Positions 18,607 to 27,458 are shown, numbered from the stretch's first letter. The stretch: DNA of 64,000 bases from Marivirga arenosa (GCF_030503895.2 NZ_CP129970.2:1-64000), one strand, 5' to 3'. Notes: generated by a model not told the origin, from the letters alone. A program made the numbers and translations.

Positions 18607-19651
18607 AATTATGGCAATTGCACTTTTATTGTGCAATACAATTTCCTTTGCTCAAAGTCAGCAAAATGAGATTTTGAAAAATTCATATACGCCTGCAAGC
18701 AAAAGCACTAAAGTAGAGATTAGTAATAATTTTGGAAATATTAACTTGGTAACATGGGATAACAACTCAATAGATGTATCAATAAAGCTTGAATCCGAAG
18801 GATTCTCCGACAAGGAAATTAGTGATATACTGGATAAAATAGATTTAAAAACAAATGAATCTGCAGCTGTAATATCAATCAAAACTGATTTAAAATCATA
18901 TAATTTCACATCTAGAAAAAATAAGAGTTTTAAAATTAATTATGAGATTAAAATGCCTGATAACCATCCTTTATCTTTAAAAAATGAATTCGGCAATATT
19001 TTCATGACCGATTATAAAGGGAAAGCAGATATTAATCTTGAATATGGTGATTTAACGGCTGGTTCTATGCAAGAATTGCATTTAAGAAATGAATTCGGGA
19101 AAGTTAATATAGAATCAATTACTTCAGGTGATTTTGATTTAGAATATATTAATGAATTCAGCTTACAAAGTGCTGATCGATTAATTTTAAAATCAGAGTT
19201 CTCAAAGCTTGAAATAAGTAAAGTATCAACAATTGAATTTGATGTTGAGTATGGGAAATTAGAAATTGGTGAAGTAAATGATTATGATGGAAATGCTGAA
19301 TTCTGTAGTATCTCTATTGACACAATCTTTGATAATTTCAATTTAGATGCGGAATATGCCAATGGAACAATAGAAATAAATCAAGTAAGTAAAGATATTA
19401 AATCCTTTAATCTTGATACTTCCTTCTCAAAATCAGAACTGACTCTAGAAAAAGGATCTAACTTTAAATTTGACACTGATCACTCATTTGGAAAATTGAA
19501 CCTGAAAAGTCAAGACGTAAACTTCACCATGAAGGAAAAAGATATGAATGAGGAATCATATCAAGGAACTATAGGAAAAACGCCTAATCAAGCAAATACA
19601 ACAATGCGAATCAAAACTTCTTATGGTGGATGTACGATAATCGGAGAGTAA
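18590..19651 (+). CDS. Secreted DUF4097-like beta-repeat protein
   Basis: The 353-residue protein starts with a signal peptide (MKYRFKIMAIALLLCNTISFAQS, cleavage likely near residue 21). The rest is made of short beta-strand repeats alternating charged and hydrophobic residues, such as KNEFGNIFMTDYKG, RNEFGKVNIESI and VEYGKLEIGEV. This is the DUF4097/adhesin-like beta-helix pattern. Gene order sigma / anti-sigma / DUF4097 is common in Bacteroidota and suggests that the periplasmic protein is a target or sensor of the sigma system. No catalytic motif is visible. Function is unknown. Confidence 0.7.
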   Translation: MKYRFKIMAIALLLCNTISFAQSQQNEILKNSYTPASKSTKVEISNNFGNINLVTWDNNSIDVSIKLESEGFSDKEISDILDKIDLKTNESAAVISIKTDLKSYNFTSRKNKSFKINYEIKMPDNHPLSLKNEFGNIFMTDYKGKADINLEYGDLTAGSMQELHLRNEFGKVNIESITSGDFDLEYINEFSLQSADRLILKSEFSKLEISKVSTIEFDVEYGKLEIGEVNDYDGNAEFCSISIDTIFDNFNLDAEYANGTIEINQVSKDIKSFNLDTSFSKSELTLEKGSNFKFDTDHSFGKLNLKSQDVNFTMKEKDMNEESYQGTIGKTPNQANTTMRIKTSYGGCTIIGE

Positions 19652-19687
19652 AAAAAAGGCTGTTTCTCTTGAAACAGCCTTTTTTTT
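19651..19687. terminator. Bidirectional terminator between convergent operons
   Basis: AGGCTGTTTC (19658-19667) pairs perfectly with GAAACAGCCT (19671-19680). An A run precedes it and a T run follows, so it can serve both the plus-strand sigma operon and the minus-strand DUF1573 gene. Confidence 0.93.
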
Positions 19688-19704
19688 GATATTTAAAATC
19701 TAAA

Positions 19705-20103
19705 TTAAGAGTCTTTTGGTAATACGTTGGTAGTAATCCTCACACTTCTCTCCTCACCTATATTCGAGACAATTCTAACAATTTTATTTTGTCTCCCCAT
19801 TTTTCCTCTACTGTTAAATTTAACTGTGATTTCGCCAGTTTCACCTGGTGCAATTGCTTCACCTCTAGGATAACTAGGTACAGTACAACCACAGGTTGTT
19901 TTAACATTAGATATAATCAAAGGTTGTTTACCAGTATTTTCAAACTTGAATACATGTTCTACTACATCACCTTGTGAAATATCACCAAAGTCATGACTTT
20001 TCTCTTCAAACGTAATTTCTGGACCATTTGCACTCTCAGTGCTTTGTGCAATTGCTGCACTTAAGATGAAAAATGATGCGAAAAATAATAATGCCTTTCT
20101 CAT
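19705..20103 (-). CDS. DUF1573 periplasmic protein
   Basis: The 132-residue protein has a signal peptide (about residues 1-19, ending AAIAQS) and one DUF1573 domain, an immunoglobulin-like ASH/MSP-type fold. Typical strings are FEEKSHDFGDISQGDVVEHVFKF, NTGKQPLIISNVKTTCGCTVP and GETGEITVKFNS. The family is abundant in Bacteroidota and is thought to be exported; molecular role unknown. It is monocistronic, flanked downstream by the shared bidirectional terminator. Confidence 0.9.
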   Translation of the reverse strand: MRKALLFFASFFILSAAIAQSTESANGPEITFEEKSHDFGDISQGDVVEHVFKFENTGKQPLIISNVKTTCGCTVPSYPRGEAIAPGETGEITVKFNSRGKMGRQNKIVRIVSNIGEERSVRITTNVLPKDS

Positions 20104-20207
20104 GATTTAAGTATTTAATTTATTTTGTTAAGTAAAGTTACGAAATAATCGGAAAAATGATGCCTTATTATATTCAGGAATTGGAGTAATTCAAATTTAG
20201 AATAAGC

Positions 20208-21614
20208 TTAATTATAAAATTTTGGATGAAAATTAACTAAAAACAGTTCTTCTGTTGATCTGGTGATAGCAGTGTACAACCACCTGATATATTCCTTATT
20301 AATCATTTCATCCGTTAAATAACCCTGATCTACGAAAACTGACTTCCATTGCCCCCCTTGAGATTTATGGCAAGTTAAAGCATAAGCAAATTTAATTTGG
20401 AGAGCATTTAAATACGGATCTTTCTTAATCGCTGCCTTCCTTTCTGTTTTGGAAGATAAATCCATATAATCTTCTGCTACCTGATTATACAAATTCAAAT
20501 AATCCTCATTACTTAAAGACGGACTATTTGCATGTAGTGTATCTAAAATTACTTTCACTTGTAAATTAGGATGATCTTCATAATCAGTTAGTCGTATTTC
20601 AAGGTCTGCAAATCTCAATCCGTACATCTCCTCAAAATTTATGACTTTAACGACTTCCATAAAGTCACCATTGGCTAAAAACCCACCAGGTGTATCTTCT
20701 GTTTGGTAAACATAATTATTACGCACAATCATTAAAAAATCCCCCGCTTCAAGCTCGCCTTCCATAAAATGAATTTGTCTCCTAATATACTCATTGTATT
20801 GTACTGCCATTTTATTACTCCTACATATAATAGCAGTATTCTCAATACCGTATTTATCATATGAATAACGCAAACCATCCTCAAGCCGCTCCCCTGTCAT
20901 CTTAAAAATATCTTTGAAAGCTTGAGTTCTGAATTGAATTTTAAAATCCTTTTGTGAAAGTTGAGCTCTTAATAAAGTGGCATTATATAAAATCCCAGAA
21001 CCTTCAGCCTGCCTCATCACTTCAGTCAAAATAGATTCTACTACTTCTGATCTATAGCTAGTCCGTAAGAAATTAGCATCTAATCCTGCACTATTCGATT
21101 TACCTACAGGAGGAAGTTGGGCATCATCCCCTATAAATAAAATTCTATTTCCAGGATTTTGAAAAATATAATTCACCACATCATCAAGTAAACTACTATT
21201 ACCAAAACCTTTATCATCGGAAAGCATACTCGCTTCATCGATTATGAAAAGAGTATGCTCATGGTAATTTTTTTGTAATGAAAAATTAAGATCTCCGCTC
21301 CCTATTTCATTATTCTGATGATAAATCTTTTTATGAATAGTAAAAGCCAAACGCTTCGAGTAATTACTCATTACCTTAGCCGCACGTCCTGTGGGCGCCA
21401 TCAAAACGTATTTATAGTTGAATAGCGGTAAAAATTTCACTAATGCACTGACAATAGTAGTTTTACCTGTACCAGCGTAACCTTTTAAAAGCATGATGGG
21501 CCTATCAGCATCATCAATATCAAAAAATGTATCTAACAGTTTAAAAAATTGAGACTGACTTGAGGTAGGCTCAAAAGGGAATTTCGACCTTATGATTTGT
21601 GATGCCTTAGGCAT
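20208..21614 (-). CDS. RecD-like superfamily 1 DNA helicase
   Basis: The 468-residue cytoplasmic protein carries SF1B helicase motifs. Walker A is GYAGTGKTT (about residues 45-53), motif II is FIIDEASMLSD, motif III is FIGDDAQLPPVG, and the C-terminal motif V/VI region has LTCHKSQGGQWKSV and WLYTAITRS. This matches AAA_30 plus UvrD_C_2 architecture as in RecD/RecD2 and Pif1-like enzymes. No RecB or RecC is adjacent and the long RecD2 N-terminal domain is absent, so it is a standalone short RecD-like helicase with a probable DNA repair role. Its start overlaps the thioesterase stop by eight bases, implying an operon. Confidence 0.9.
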   Translation of the reverse strand: MPKASQIIRSKFPFEPTSSQSQFFKLLDTFFDIDDADRPIMLLKGYAGTGKTTIVSALVKFLPLFNYKYVLMAPTGRAAKVMSNYSKRLAFTIHKKIYHQNNEIGSGDLNFSLQKNYHEHTLFIIDEASMLSDDKGFGNSSLLDDVVNYIFQNPGNRILFIGDDAQLPPVGKSNSAGLDANFLRTSYRSEVVESILTEVMRQAEGSGILYNATLLRAQLSQKDFKIQFRTQAFKDIFKMTGERLEDGLRYSYDKYGIENTAIICRSNKMAVQYNEYIRRQIHFMEGELEAGDFLMIVRNNYVYQTEDTPGGFLANGDFMEVVKVINFEEMYGLRFADLEIRLTDYEDHPNLQVKVILDTLHANSPSLSNEDYLNLYNQVAEDYMDLSSKTERKAAIKKDPYLNALQIKFAYALTCHKSQGGQWKSVFVDQGYLTDEMINKEYIRWLYTAITRSTEELFLVNFHPKFYN

Positions 21615-22068
21615 TCATTTTATGATTGATATCTTGTGGAGTAATTACAGCCATAGTAGTAGTGGCTTTAGCAATTAAACTCTTTTTATCACCTTCTACA
21701 GCATAAATTTCTGCTTCGCAAAAATTCAATTTCCTACCTTTTTTAATCACAGTTCCGATTGCATGAAGCTTTTCCCCAGTTCCCGCTTTAAAATAAGAAA
21801 CTTTTATTTCTGCAGTAACCACATGGCAATCCATAGGAACCGTAGTATAAGCTGCAAAACCTGCTACTATATCGGCAATAGTAGCTGTAACTCCACCATG
21901 AACTAAACCTTTTTGTTGTTTATGAATTTGTTTAATATCTAGCCACCCTTCTGTTCTACCCTCTTCTATAACAGACAAATCGAAACCAATATGTTTCATG
22001 AATTCTTGTCTTTCAAGAAACTTCTCTACTCTTAACTTAAAGTCGTTTTCCACCGTATTTTCCAGCAT
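21607..22068 (-). CDS. PaaI-family hotdog thioesterase
   Basis: From the ATG at 22068 the protein has 153 residues and a single hotdog domain. The pattern KGLVHGGVTATIADIVAGFAAYT contains the HGG active-site segment of the PaaI/YbaW-like acyl-CoA thioesterase family; AEIKVSYFKAGTGEKLHAIG is the following strand region. A longer in-frame start would overlap the divergent NUDIX gene and adds a hydrophobic stretch not seen in the family, so the shorter start is preferred. The substrate is probably an aromatic or short acyl-CoA, not determinable here. The RecD-like helicase follows with an eight-base overlap. Confidence 0.87.
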   Translation of the reverse strand: MLENTVENDFKLRVEKFLERQEFMKHIGFDLSVIEEGRTEGWLDIKQIHKQQKGLVHGGVTATIADIVAGFAAYTTVPMDCHVVTAEIKVSYFKAGTGEKLHAIGTVIKKGRKLNFCEAEIYAVEGDKKSLIAKATTTMAVITPQDINHKMNA

Positions 22069-22093
22069 TTTGTTTAAATTCAAAAAATATTCA

Positions 22094-22128
22094 CAAATAT
22101 AAGCATATTGATGAGTGCAAACCCAAAG
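22094..22128 (-). promoter_or_regulatory. Candidate promoter for the thioesterase-helicase operon
   Basis: On the minus strand TATATTTG (complement of 22094-22101) matches the TAnnTTTG -7 box, and CTTTG (complement of 22124-22128) lies 22 bases upstream. The -33 part would sit inside the start of the divergent NUDIX gene. Confidence 0.4.
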
Positions 22129-22617
22129 GAAAGTATAAATCAAAAGTTTGGAGGTAAGATAAGAGTTCGTGTTGCTGGCATATTAATAGAAAATGAAAAA
22201 ATATTATTATTGAAACATGATGGTGTGGGCAAAAGAGAATTTCTATGGTCGCCACCAGGCGGAGGTTTAGAATTTGGACAAGACGCTGAAAAAAATTTAA
22301 TTAGAGAGTTTAAGGAAGAAACCGCTTTAAATATTAAAGTAATTAAGCTGCTGTTTGTGAATGAATTTATTAATGAAAGTATTCATGCAATTGAATTGTT
22401 TTATGAGGTGGAAAAGACAGGAGGAATACTTAAATTAGGAAAAGACCCTGAAATGGGAAAGCAGCAAATTTTAAGTGAATTAGCATTTTTTGATGAAAAA
22501 AAATTAAAAAACACAGAAAGAGACTATCTTCACAATATGTTTATTGGAATAAATAAACCCCAAGAAGTTTTAAATCTTAAAGGATATTTTAAATTTGTGA
22601 ATAATTCCATAAAATAG
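22111..22617 (+). CDS. NUDIX hydrolase
   Basis: The protein has 168 residues from the ATG at 22111 and a clear NUDIX box: GGGLEFGQDAEKNLIREFKEET (about residues 47-68), with the Gly, Glu, REXXEE pattern intact apart from the usual G at the end. The flanking strands (RVRVAGILIENEKILLLKHDG) fit the fold. NUDIX enzymes hydrolyse nucleoside diphosphates linked to another moiety; the substrate here is unknown. It is divergent from the thioesterase gene with only 42 bases between start codons, so their promoters must overlap. Confidence 0.9.
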   Translation: MSANPKESINQKFGGKIRVRVAGILIENEKILLLKHDGVGKREFLWSPPGGGLEFGQDAEKNLIREFKEETALNIKVIKLLFVNEFINESIHAIELFYEVEKTGGILKLGKDPEMGKQQILSELAFFDEKKLKNTERDYLHNMFIGINKPQEVLNLKGYFKFVNNSIK

Positions 22618-22656
22618 CATTTTAAAATAATTTCTAAATAGAGAAAAAATAGAAAG

Positions 22657-23229
22657 ATGAGTAAAACAAAGATTTTATCAATAGTTTTCTTCATAGCAGC
22701 AATTGTGATAGCCTACTTTTTTGTAGACAGCATAGCATATGATATTCAACAAGAAAAAAGAATAAAAAGAGAAGAAGCTCGAGTAATTGAAAAATTGAAG
22801 CAGATCCGTTCTGGTATGATCGCCTACCAAAGGGTAAATGGTGAATATACTAGCGACTGGGATAAATTAATAAACTTCATTGATTCTGGTGACTTTTACA
22901 TCACAGAAAGATCTGAAACAATTATTCCTAGAGAATATGGTGGTGACAGTGTTGTAATCAATATTGACACATTAGGTACTATGCCTGTTTTTGATTCTTT
23001 ATATGCTGATATTGAAAATTTCAAATTAGATAGATTACCATACAAACCTGGTTCTCAAGAAAAATTTGAGATTTTTGCTGATAAAATCATAAAAGGTTCA
23101 GTGAAAGTTGACGTATTTGAAGTAAAAGATCCTAGCCCTATTAATCCTAAAAGAAGAAAGGATAATAATGACAAAGCTTTAAGAGTAGGATCACGGTCAG
23201 AAGTAACAACAGCTGGTAACTGGGAATAA
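22657..23229 (+). CDS. Pseudopilin-like single-pass membrane protein
   Basis: The 190-residue protein has an N-terminal membrane helix (about residues 6-27), then a helix with IEKLKQIRSGMIAYQRVNGEYTSDWDKLINFI. This resembles the alpha1-C region of type II secretion pseudopilins or minor pilins, but there is no prepilin peptidase site. The remainder is beta-rich and ends in a basic, disordered tail. It sits four bases upstream of the DUF3822 gene, which is followed at once by coaD; this arrangement seems conserved in Bacteroidota. Function is unknown. Confidence 0.75.
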   Translation: MSKTKILSIVFFIAAIVIAYFFVDSIAYDIQQEKRIKREEARVIEKLKQIRSGMIAYQRVNGEYTSDWDKLINFIDSGDFYITERSETIIPREYGGDSVVINIDTLGTMPVFDSLYADIENFKLDRLPYKPGSQEKFEIFADKIIKGSVKVDVFEVKDPSPINPKRRKDNNDKALRVGSRSEVTTAGNWE

Positions 23230-23233
23230 TATT

Positions 23234-24121
23234 TTGGATATTACTAAAGAAAAAGTATTTAAATCACTCAAAAAGGTCAAGGACGATAAGTTTTCTATTG
23301 ACAAAATCGAACAATACTGTTTAGTATTAGAGATTGGAGATAGAGATTTACAAGTAGCCGTCATTGACATCAAATCTGACAGAGTATTAATTCTTGAAGA
23401 TTATAGTTTAACAAAAACTGAAGATGAACATCAAAAAGTGCAAGTATTAAAAGCACTTTTTGATGAGCATCATCTCCTTATGGTGGGCTTTTGGAAAGAA
23501 GTAGTACTTTGCTTCAAGAATCCAAAATATTGCTTGGCTCCCCTATCCTATTTTTCTAAGGATAATGCGAGAGCCATTCTCAAAATGAATTGTGAAGTTC
23601 AATCTTCTGACTCAGTTGGATATTACAAAGTAAACAGTAACGATTCTGTAAACATCTTTACCTACCAAAAGGAAGTTTTAAAATTTATTAGATCAATTTA
23701 CGTAAACAGCAAAATTAGAGTTACTCACCAAAGTGGCATGCTGGTGAATGCTGTTTTATCGAACCCTCCTTTTGCCAATGAAAATGAACTATCATTGTAT
23801 ATTGATAGATTCTATCTTCATGCAGCAGTAACTAATAATGGTAAATTGGTTTACTTTAATTCATTTAAAATCCAAAAATTCGAGGAGTATATTAAGTATA
23901 TCAACCTCATCTGCCATGAATTTAAAATCCTTAAAAAAGAAGGTATCATAAAAGTGTGGGGTTATATCAAGAAAGATTCCTCACATTTTGAAGCCTTAAA
24001 AAAGAATTTTCCTGTTATAGAAGTAGGCAATAGAACTTCTAAATTAAACTTTGGATTTAAATTTGACGAAATACCTGAACATCAATATTTTGATGTTTTT
24101 GGAAACTATTTCAACCTATAA
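23234..24121 (+). CDS. DUF3822 family protein
   Basis: The 295-residue protein has no signal peptide or membrane segment. Sequence features match DUF3822, a Bacteroidota family usually encoded immediately upstream of coaD and resembling ASKHA/pilus-assembly ATPase-type folds: early strand CLVLEIGDRDLQVAVID and a second half with ELSLYIDRFYLHAAVTNNGKLVYFNSF. It starts with TTG at 23234, four bases after the previous stop, and ends two bases before coaD. Coupling to a pseudopilin-like protein makes a PilM-like role possible. That is inference; no function is established. Confidence 0.8.
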   Translation: MDITKEKVFKSLKKVKDDKFSIDKIEQYCLVLEIGDRDLQVAVIDIKSDRVLILEDYSLTKTEDEHQKVQVLKALFDEHHLLMVGFWKEVVLCFKNPKYCLAPLSYFSKDNARAILKMNCEVQSSDSVGYYKVNSNDSVNIFTYQKEVLKFIRSIYVNSKIRVTHQSGMLVNAVLSNPPFANENELSLYIDRFYLHAAVTNNGKLVYFNSFKIQKFEEYIKYINLICHEFKILKKEGIIKVWGYIKKDSSHFEALKKNFPVIEVGNRTSKLNFGFKFDEIPEHQYFDVFGNYFNL

Positions 24122-24123
24122 GC

Positions 24124-24585
24124 ATGTCTAAAAGAATAGCAATTTTCCCAGGATCATTTGATCCTTTTACTAAAGGTCATCATGACATTGTACAAAGGGG
24201 CTTAAAGATATTTGATGAGATAATAATTGCTATTGGCTACAATTCAAAAAAACAAAATCGATACTTCGATATCGATTTGATGATTGATAAACTTGAAGAA
24301 ACTTTCAAATCAGAGCCAAGAGTTAAGGTTATCGTTTACAATAAACTTACTTCTTCCCTAGCTAAAGAACTTAATGCAGGTTTTTTATTAAGAGGTTTGA
24401 GAAATACAACTGATTTTGAATATGAAAATAGTATATCCCAAGTTAACAAATATCTAAACGAGAGTTTAGAGTCTGTATTTTTAATTACATCTCCTGAATA
24501 TGCAGCTATAAGCTCAACTATTATTAGGGAAGTACATAAATTCAAAGGCGAAGTAAATGAATTTTTGCCCTATAAATTAGAGTAA
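24124..24585 (+). CDS. coaD: Pantetheine-phosphate adenylyltransferase
   Basis: The 153-residue protein catalyses the penultimate step of CoA synthesis, 4'-phosphopantetheine + ATP to dephospho-CoA, in the cytoplasm. The nucleotidyltransferase signature is FPGSFDPFTKGHHDIVQRG (HxGH variant KGHHD), LLRGLRNTTDFEYE is the substrate loop, and the ISSTIIRE motif lies near the C-terminus. Length equals the family norm (about 155-165). It starts two bases after the DUF3822 stop, completing a three-gene unit. Confidence 0.97.
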   Translation: MSKRIAIFPGSFDPFTKGHHDIVQRGLKIFDEIIIAIGYNSKKQNRYFDIDLMIDKLEETFKSEPRVKVIVYNKLTSSLAKELNAGFLLRGLRNTTDFEYENSISQVNKYLNESLESVFLITSPEYAAISSTIIREVHKFKGEVNEFLPYKLE

Positions 24586-24691
24586 GATTAGCTCTTCATA
24601 TTTCTCTAATAAATATTAAAAAAAACTTCTCAAAAAATATACAAGCTATTTTAAAATACGTTACATTTCGTCATATAAATGCAACTTAAAA

Positions 24692-24922
24692 ATGGCACTT
24701 AATGAAGTATCGGATTTCGCAGAATTTGACGAATACGATGACAATGACTATGATGATCTCTCAGATGATTATTTTGATGATGGTGATACCGATGACATCA
24801 AATTATCAGATGATGAGGAGGATGACGACAATTGGCGATTTAAAATCGATGATGGCTACGATCAAGAAGACAGTGACTATGAATTCGAAGATGATCTTGA
24901 CGTAGATTTAGAAGATTTTTAA
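24692..24922 (+). CDS. Highly acidic small protein
   Basis: The 76-residue protein contains 38 Asp/Glu and only three Lys/Arg, with no signal peptide or membrane segment. It begins MALNEVSDFAEFDEYD and is followed directly by a good terminator, which supports a real transcribed gene. Such acidic, probably disordered proteins can mimic nucleic acid or act as chaperone-like tails, but no family is recognised. It is possible that it binds a basic partner; nothing in the context names one. Codon use looks like that of neighbouring genes. Confidence 0.65.
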   Translation: MALNEVSDFAEFDEYDDNDYDDLSDDYFDDGDTDDIKLSDDEEDDDNWRFKIDDGYDQEDSDYEFEDDLDVDLEDF

Positions 24923-24925
24923 ATT

Positions 24926-24958
24926 AAATGGGTGGTATTTTTTACACACCCATTTTTT
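24926..24958 (+). terminator. Rho-independent terminator after the acidic protein gene
   Basis: AAATGGGTG (24926-24934) pairs perfectly with CACCCATTT (24947-24955), followed by more T. The convergent HMG-CoA lyase gene ends right beyond, so it may serve both. Confidence 0.85.
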
Positions 24959-24959
24959 C

Positions 24960-25829
24960 TTACGAAGGAAATACCTCAAGAGCTAACTCTTGTGCTTTCG
25001 CAAAAGCCTCTTGATCTAATCCTAATTCAATATTGTTCTTATTAAAGTAGGCTACCATATCTTCCGTCACCATATTCCCCACTAATTCATCCTTAGCCAT
25101 AGGGCATCCTCCAAATCCTTTTATTGCACCATCAAACCTGCGACAGCCCGAAGTATAAGCTGCTTCGACCTTTTCCCATATTGTAGCTGGATTACTATGC
25201 AAATGAGCTCCGAATTCTATGTGAGGATATTTAGGAATTAGTTGATTAAAGATCCAGGAAATGTTTTCTGGATTAGAAACCCCTATTGTGTCAGATAAAG
25301 AAATCACTTTAACGTTCATCTTATCCAGCTTTTCCACAAAATCTTGTACAAAGCTAGCATCATAAGGATCGCCATAAGGATTACCGAAACCCATTGACAA
25401 GTAAACAACGAGTGTTTTAGAGTGAGCAATTGAGAGCTCCTGAATTTGGGCTAAATCTTCTAATGCTGTTGCAATTGACCTTTTAGTATTTCTTTGTTGA
25501 AATGTTTCAGAAAGAGATAATGGATAACCTAAGTATGAAATATGATCAAACTTCACTGCATCAGATGCTCCTCTTTGATTGGCAATAATAGCCAATAATT
25601 TAGATTGAGAATCTTGCCAATTTATTGAATCAAATACCTCAGCACTGTCACGCATTTGAGGAATGGCTTTAGGAGACACAAAACTTCCGGCATCAATGGT
25701 ATCAAAACCTACTTTTAGTAATTGATTTAAATAATTTATTTTTTTATCCGTAGGAATAAAGTCATGCAGGCCTTGCATAGCATCTCTAGGACATTCTATA
25801 AGTTTAATATTTTGATTTTTCGTTTCCAT
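24960..25829 (-). CDS. Hydroxymethylglutaryl-CoA lyase
   Basis: The 289-residue TIM-barrel enzyme of the HMGL-like family cleaves HMG-CoA to acetyl-CoA and acetoacetate in leucine degradation. Seen motifs are IECPRDAMQG (Arg-Asp catalytic pair; the usual EVGPRDGLQ is altered), SDTIGVSNPENI, GAHLHSNP (metal-binding His pair) and the signature GFGGCPMAKDELVGN carrying the catalytic Cys. Length fits bacterial HMGL (about 285-300). A related aldolase of the family cannot be wholly excluded, but the Cys signature argues for HMGL. It is a single gene, with TAGTTTTG on the minus strand (25834-25841) just before the start codon. Confidence 0.9.
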   Translation of the reverse strand: METKNQNIKLIECPRDAMQGLHDFIPTDKKINYLNQLLKVGFDTIDAGSFVSPKAIPQMRDSAEVFDSINWQDSQSKLLAIIANQRGASDAVKFDHISYLGYPLSLSETFQQRNTKRSIATALEDLAQIQELSIAHSKTLVVYLSMGFGNPYGDPYDASFVQDFVEKLDKMNVKVISLSDTIGVSNPENISWIFNQLIPKYPHIEFGAHLHSNPATIWEKVEAAYTSGCRRFDGAIKGFGGCPMAKDELVGNMVTEDMVAYFNKNNIELGLDQEAFAKAQELALEVFPS

Positions 25830-25973
25830 ATGCCAAAACTAATCAATGTAAAATTCAGCTAAAAGATTTATTTATACCTATTCAATTTCAATAAAAGATA
25901 AATGCTCAGTATAATAGCATTTTATTACAATCAACTTCCTAAATTTCAGTTTGGTTTAAATAAGATATAAAGA

Positions 25974-27458
25974 GTGGGAATAGTCATTAAGCAAAGTGCG
26001 TACGCCTCCGTCATCAATTATATAGGAGTTGCCATTGGGGCATTCACCACAATGATCGTGTTTCCGAAATTTCTTACTCAAGAAGAATTCGGATTATTTA
26101 GAGTCGTAATATCAATGGCGATTATTTTATCTCCATTTGCTCAGTTAGGGTTACCACGTAGTACTTTAAGGTATTTTCCTCGATTTAATACTAGTCCGAA
26201 AGCAGCAGGTAGGTTTTTTACTTTTGTACTAATATTAGGATTTTTCACTATTCTGTTATTTATCCTATTATTTCAATTGGTGGATGATTGGGTTTTTAGT
26301 TTTTTTCAAAAAAACGCTTCCGATTTAGTACATCAATATTGGTTGATTATTAGTTTAGCGGTTATTCTGGTTTATATATCTATAATAGAAGCCTATTATA
26401 AAGCCCAGTTAAATGTGATTATCCCCACTTTCATGAGAGAGATCTTTTTAAAAGCCTCTAGTGGTATTTTAGCTTTGCTTTACTTCTTCGACATAATTTC
26501 ATTTGAATGGTTCCTCAAATATATTGTGATTTCTTATGCTGTAAGTCTAGTAGTTTTAGTTGTTATTTTGTTGTTAAAAAAACAATTGCATTTCAATTTT
26601 TCGATTTTTCAGCTTAAAAAACCTTTTGTAAAAGAAATGCTGAAATACATGGTTTTTATAATGGCTGGGGCTGTTGGATCAGTCATTGTATTTCAAATAG
26701 ATCAACTCATGGTTACTGGTTTCATGGGGACTAGTTACAATGCAATTTATGTAATAGCTTTTTTCATGGGTACAGTAATTGAAATCCCGAGAAGAAGTAT
26801 ATCTCAAATGTCAGATGCTATAATTGCTAATGCTTTTGAAAATGAAAGAATCGATGAGGTGAAGAAAATTTATAAACAGAGTAGTATAAACCAGTTGATT
26901 CTCGGAGGTTTTGTATTCATACTTGTGGTAATCAATTTGGATAACATTTATGCCATCATGCCGAAAGGCGATGATTATATCGATGGGAAATTAGTTGCCG
27001 TAGTAATAGGAATTAGTAAGCTCATCTTGATGGCGTTTGGAGTAAATTCAGAAATCATTATTTCATCAAAATACTATAAAAGTAATATTTACTTTGTTCT
27101 AATTCTAGCGGCCTTAACTGTACTTTTTAATGCCATTTTAATACCTGAATTTGGTTTAATAGGTGCAGCATTAGCCACACTTTTTTCAATATTTTTATAT
27201 AACCTGATGAAAATGATTTTTATCTATCATAAATTACATTTTCAGCCATTCTCAATTCATACAGTCAGTGCAATAGCGATAACTGTTATTAGTTTTGTAA
27301 TCTTGAATTATATCCCTCAATTTGAGGATGGTATTCTAAATGCTATTTATTTAAGTGTAATCGCATCCATAATTTTTGGGTTATTGATGTTGATATTTAA
27401 ACCTTCAAAAGAGATAGACACAATTATAAAACCAATTAAAGATAAGTTTAAGTCTTAA
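25974..27458 (+). CDS. Wzx-like oligosaccharide flippase
   Basis: The 494-residue polytopic membrane protein has about 12-14 helices and fits the MATE/MVF-related polysaccharide transporter family. Its N-terminus (SAYASVINYIGVAIGAFTTMIVFPKFLTQEEFGLFRVV) is typical. It begins with GTG at 25974. Such proteins flip lipid-linked sugar units or move polysaccharide precursors across the inner membrane. Its 3' end overlaps by 11 bases the convergent DegT aminotransferase, which could make an amino sugar for the same glycan, though no glycosyltransferase is adjacent. Substrate is unknown. Confidence 0.88.
   Translation: MGIVIKQSAYASVINYIGVAIGAFTTMIVFPKFLTQEEFGLFRVVISMAIILSPFAQLGLPRSTLRYFPRFNTSPKAAGRFFTFVLILGFFTILLFILLFQLVDDWVFSFFQKNASDLVHQYWLIISLAVILVYISIIEAYYKAQLNVIIPTFMREIFLKASSGILALLYFFDIISFEWFLKYIVISYAVSLVVLVVILLLKKQLHFNFSIFQLKKPFVKEMLKYMVFIMAGAVGSVIVFQIDQLMVTGFMGTSYNAIYVIAFFMGTVIEIPRRSISQMSDAIIANAFENERIDEVKKIYKQSSINQLILGGFVFILVVINLDNIYAIMPKGDDYIDGKLVAVVIGISKLILMAFGVNSEIIISSKYYKSNIYFVLILAALTVLFNAILIPEFGLIGAALATLFSIFLYNLMKMIFIYHKLHFQPFSIHTVSAIAITVISFVILNYIPQFEDGILNAIYLSVIASIIFGLLMLIFKPSKEIDTIIKPIKDKFKS

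Noticed and set aside
21607-22143. Longer start for the thioesterase (178 codons)
   Set aside because: It would run into the divergent NUDIX gene and adds a hydrophobic stretch foreign to the hotdog family; the ATG at 22068 fits better.
24702-24905. Met/Ile-rich overlapping frame inside the acidic protein gene
   Set aside because: It is the alternate-frame reading of GAT/GAC-rich codons, giving repeated Met/Ile/Thr, and has no independent support.
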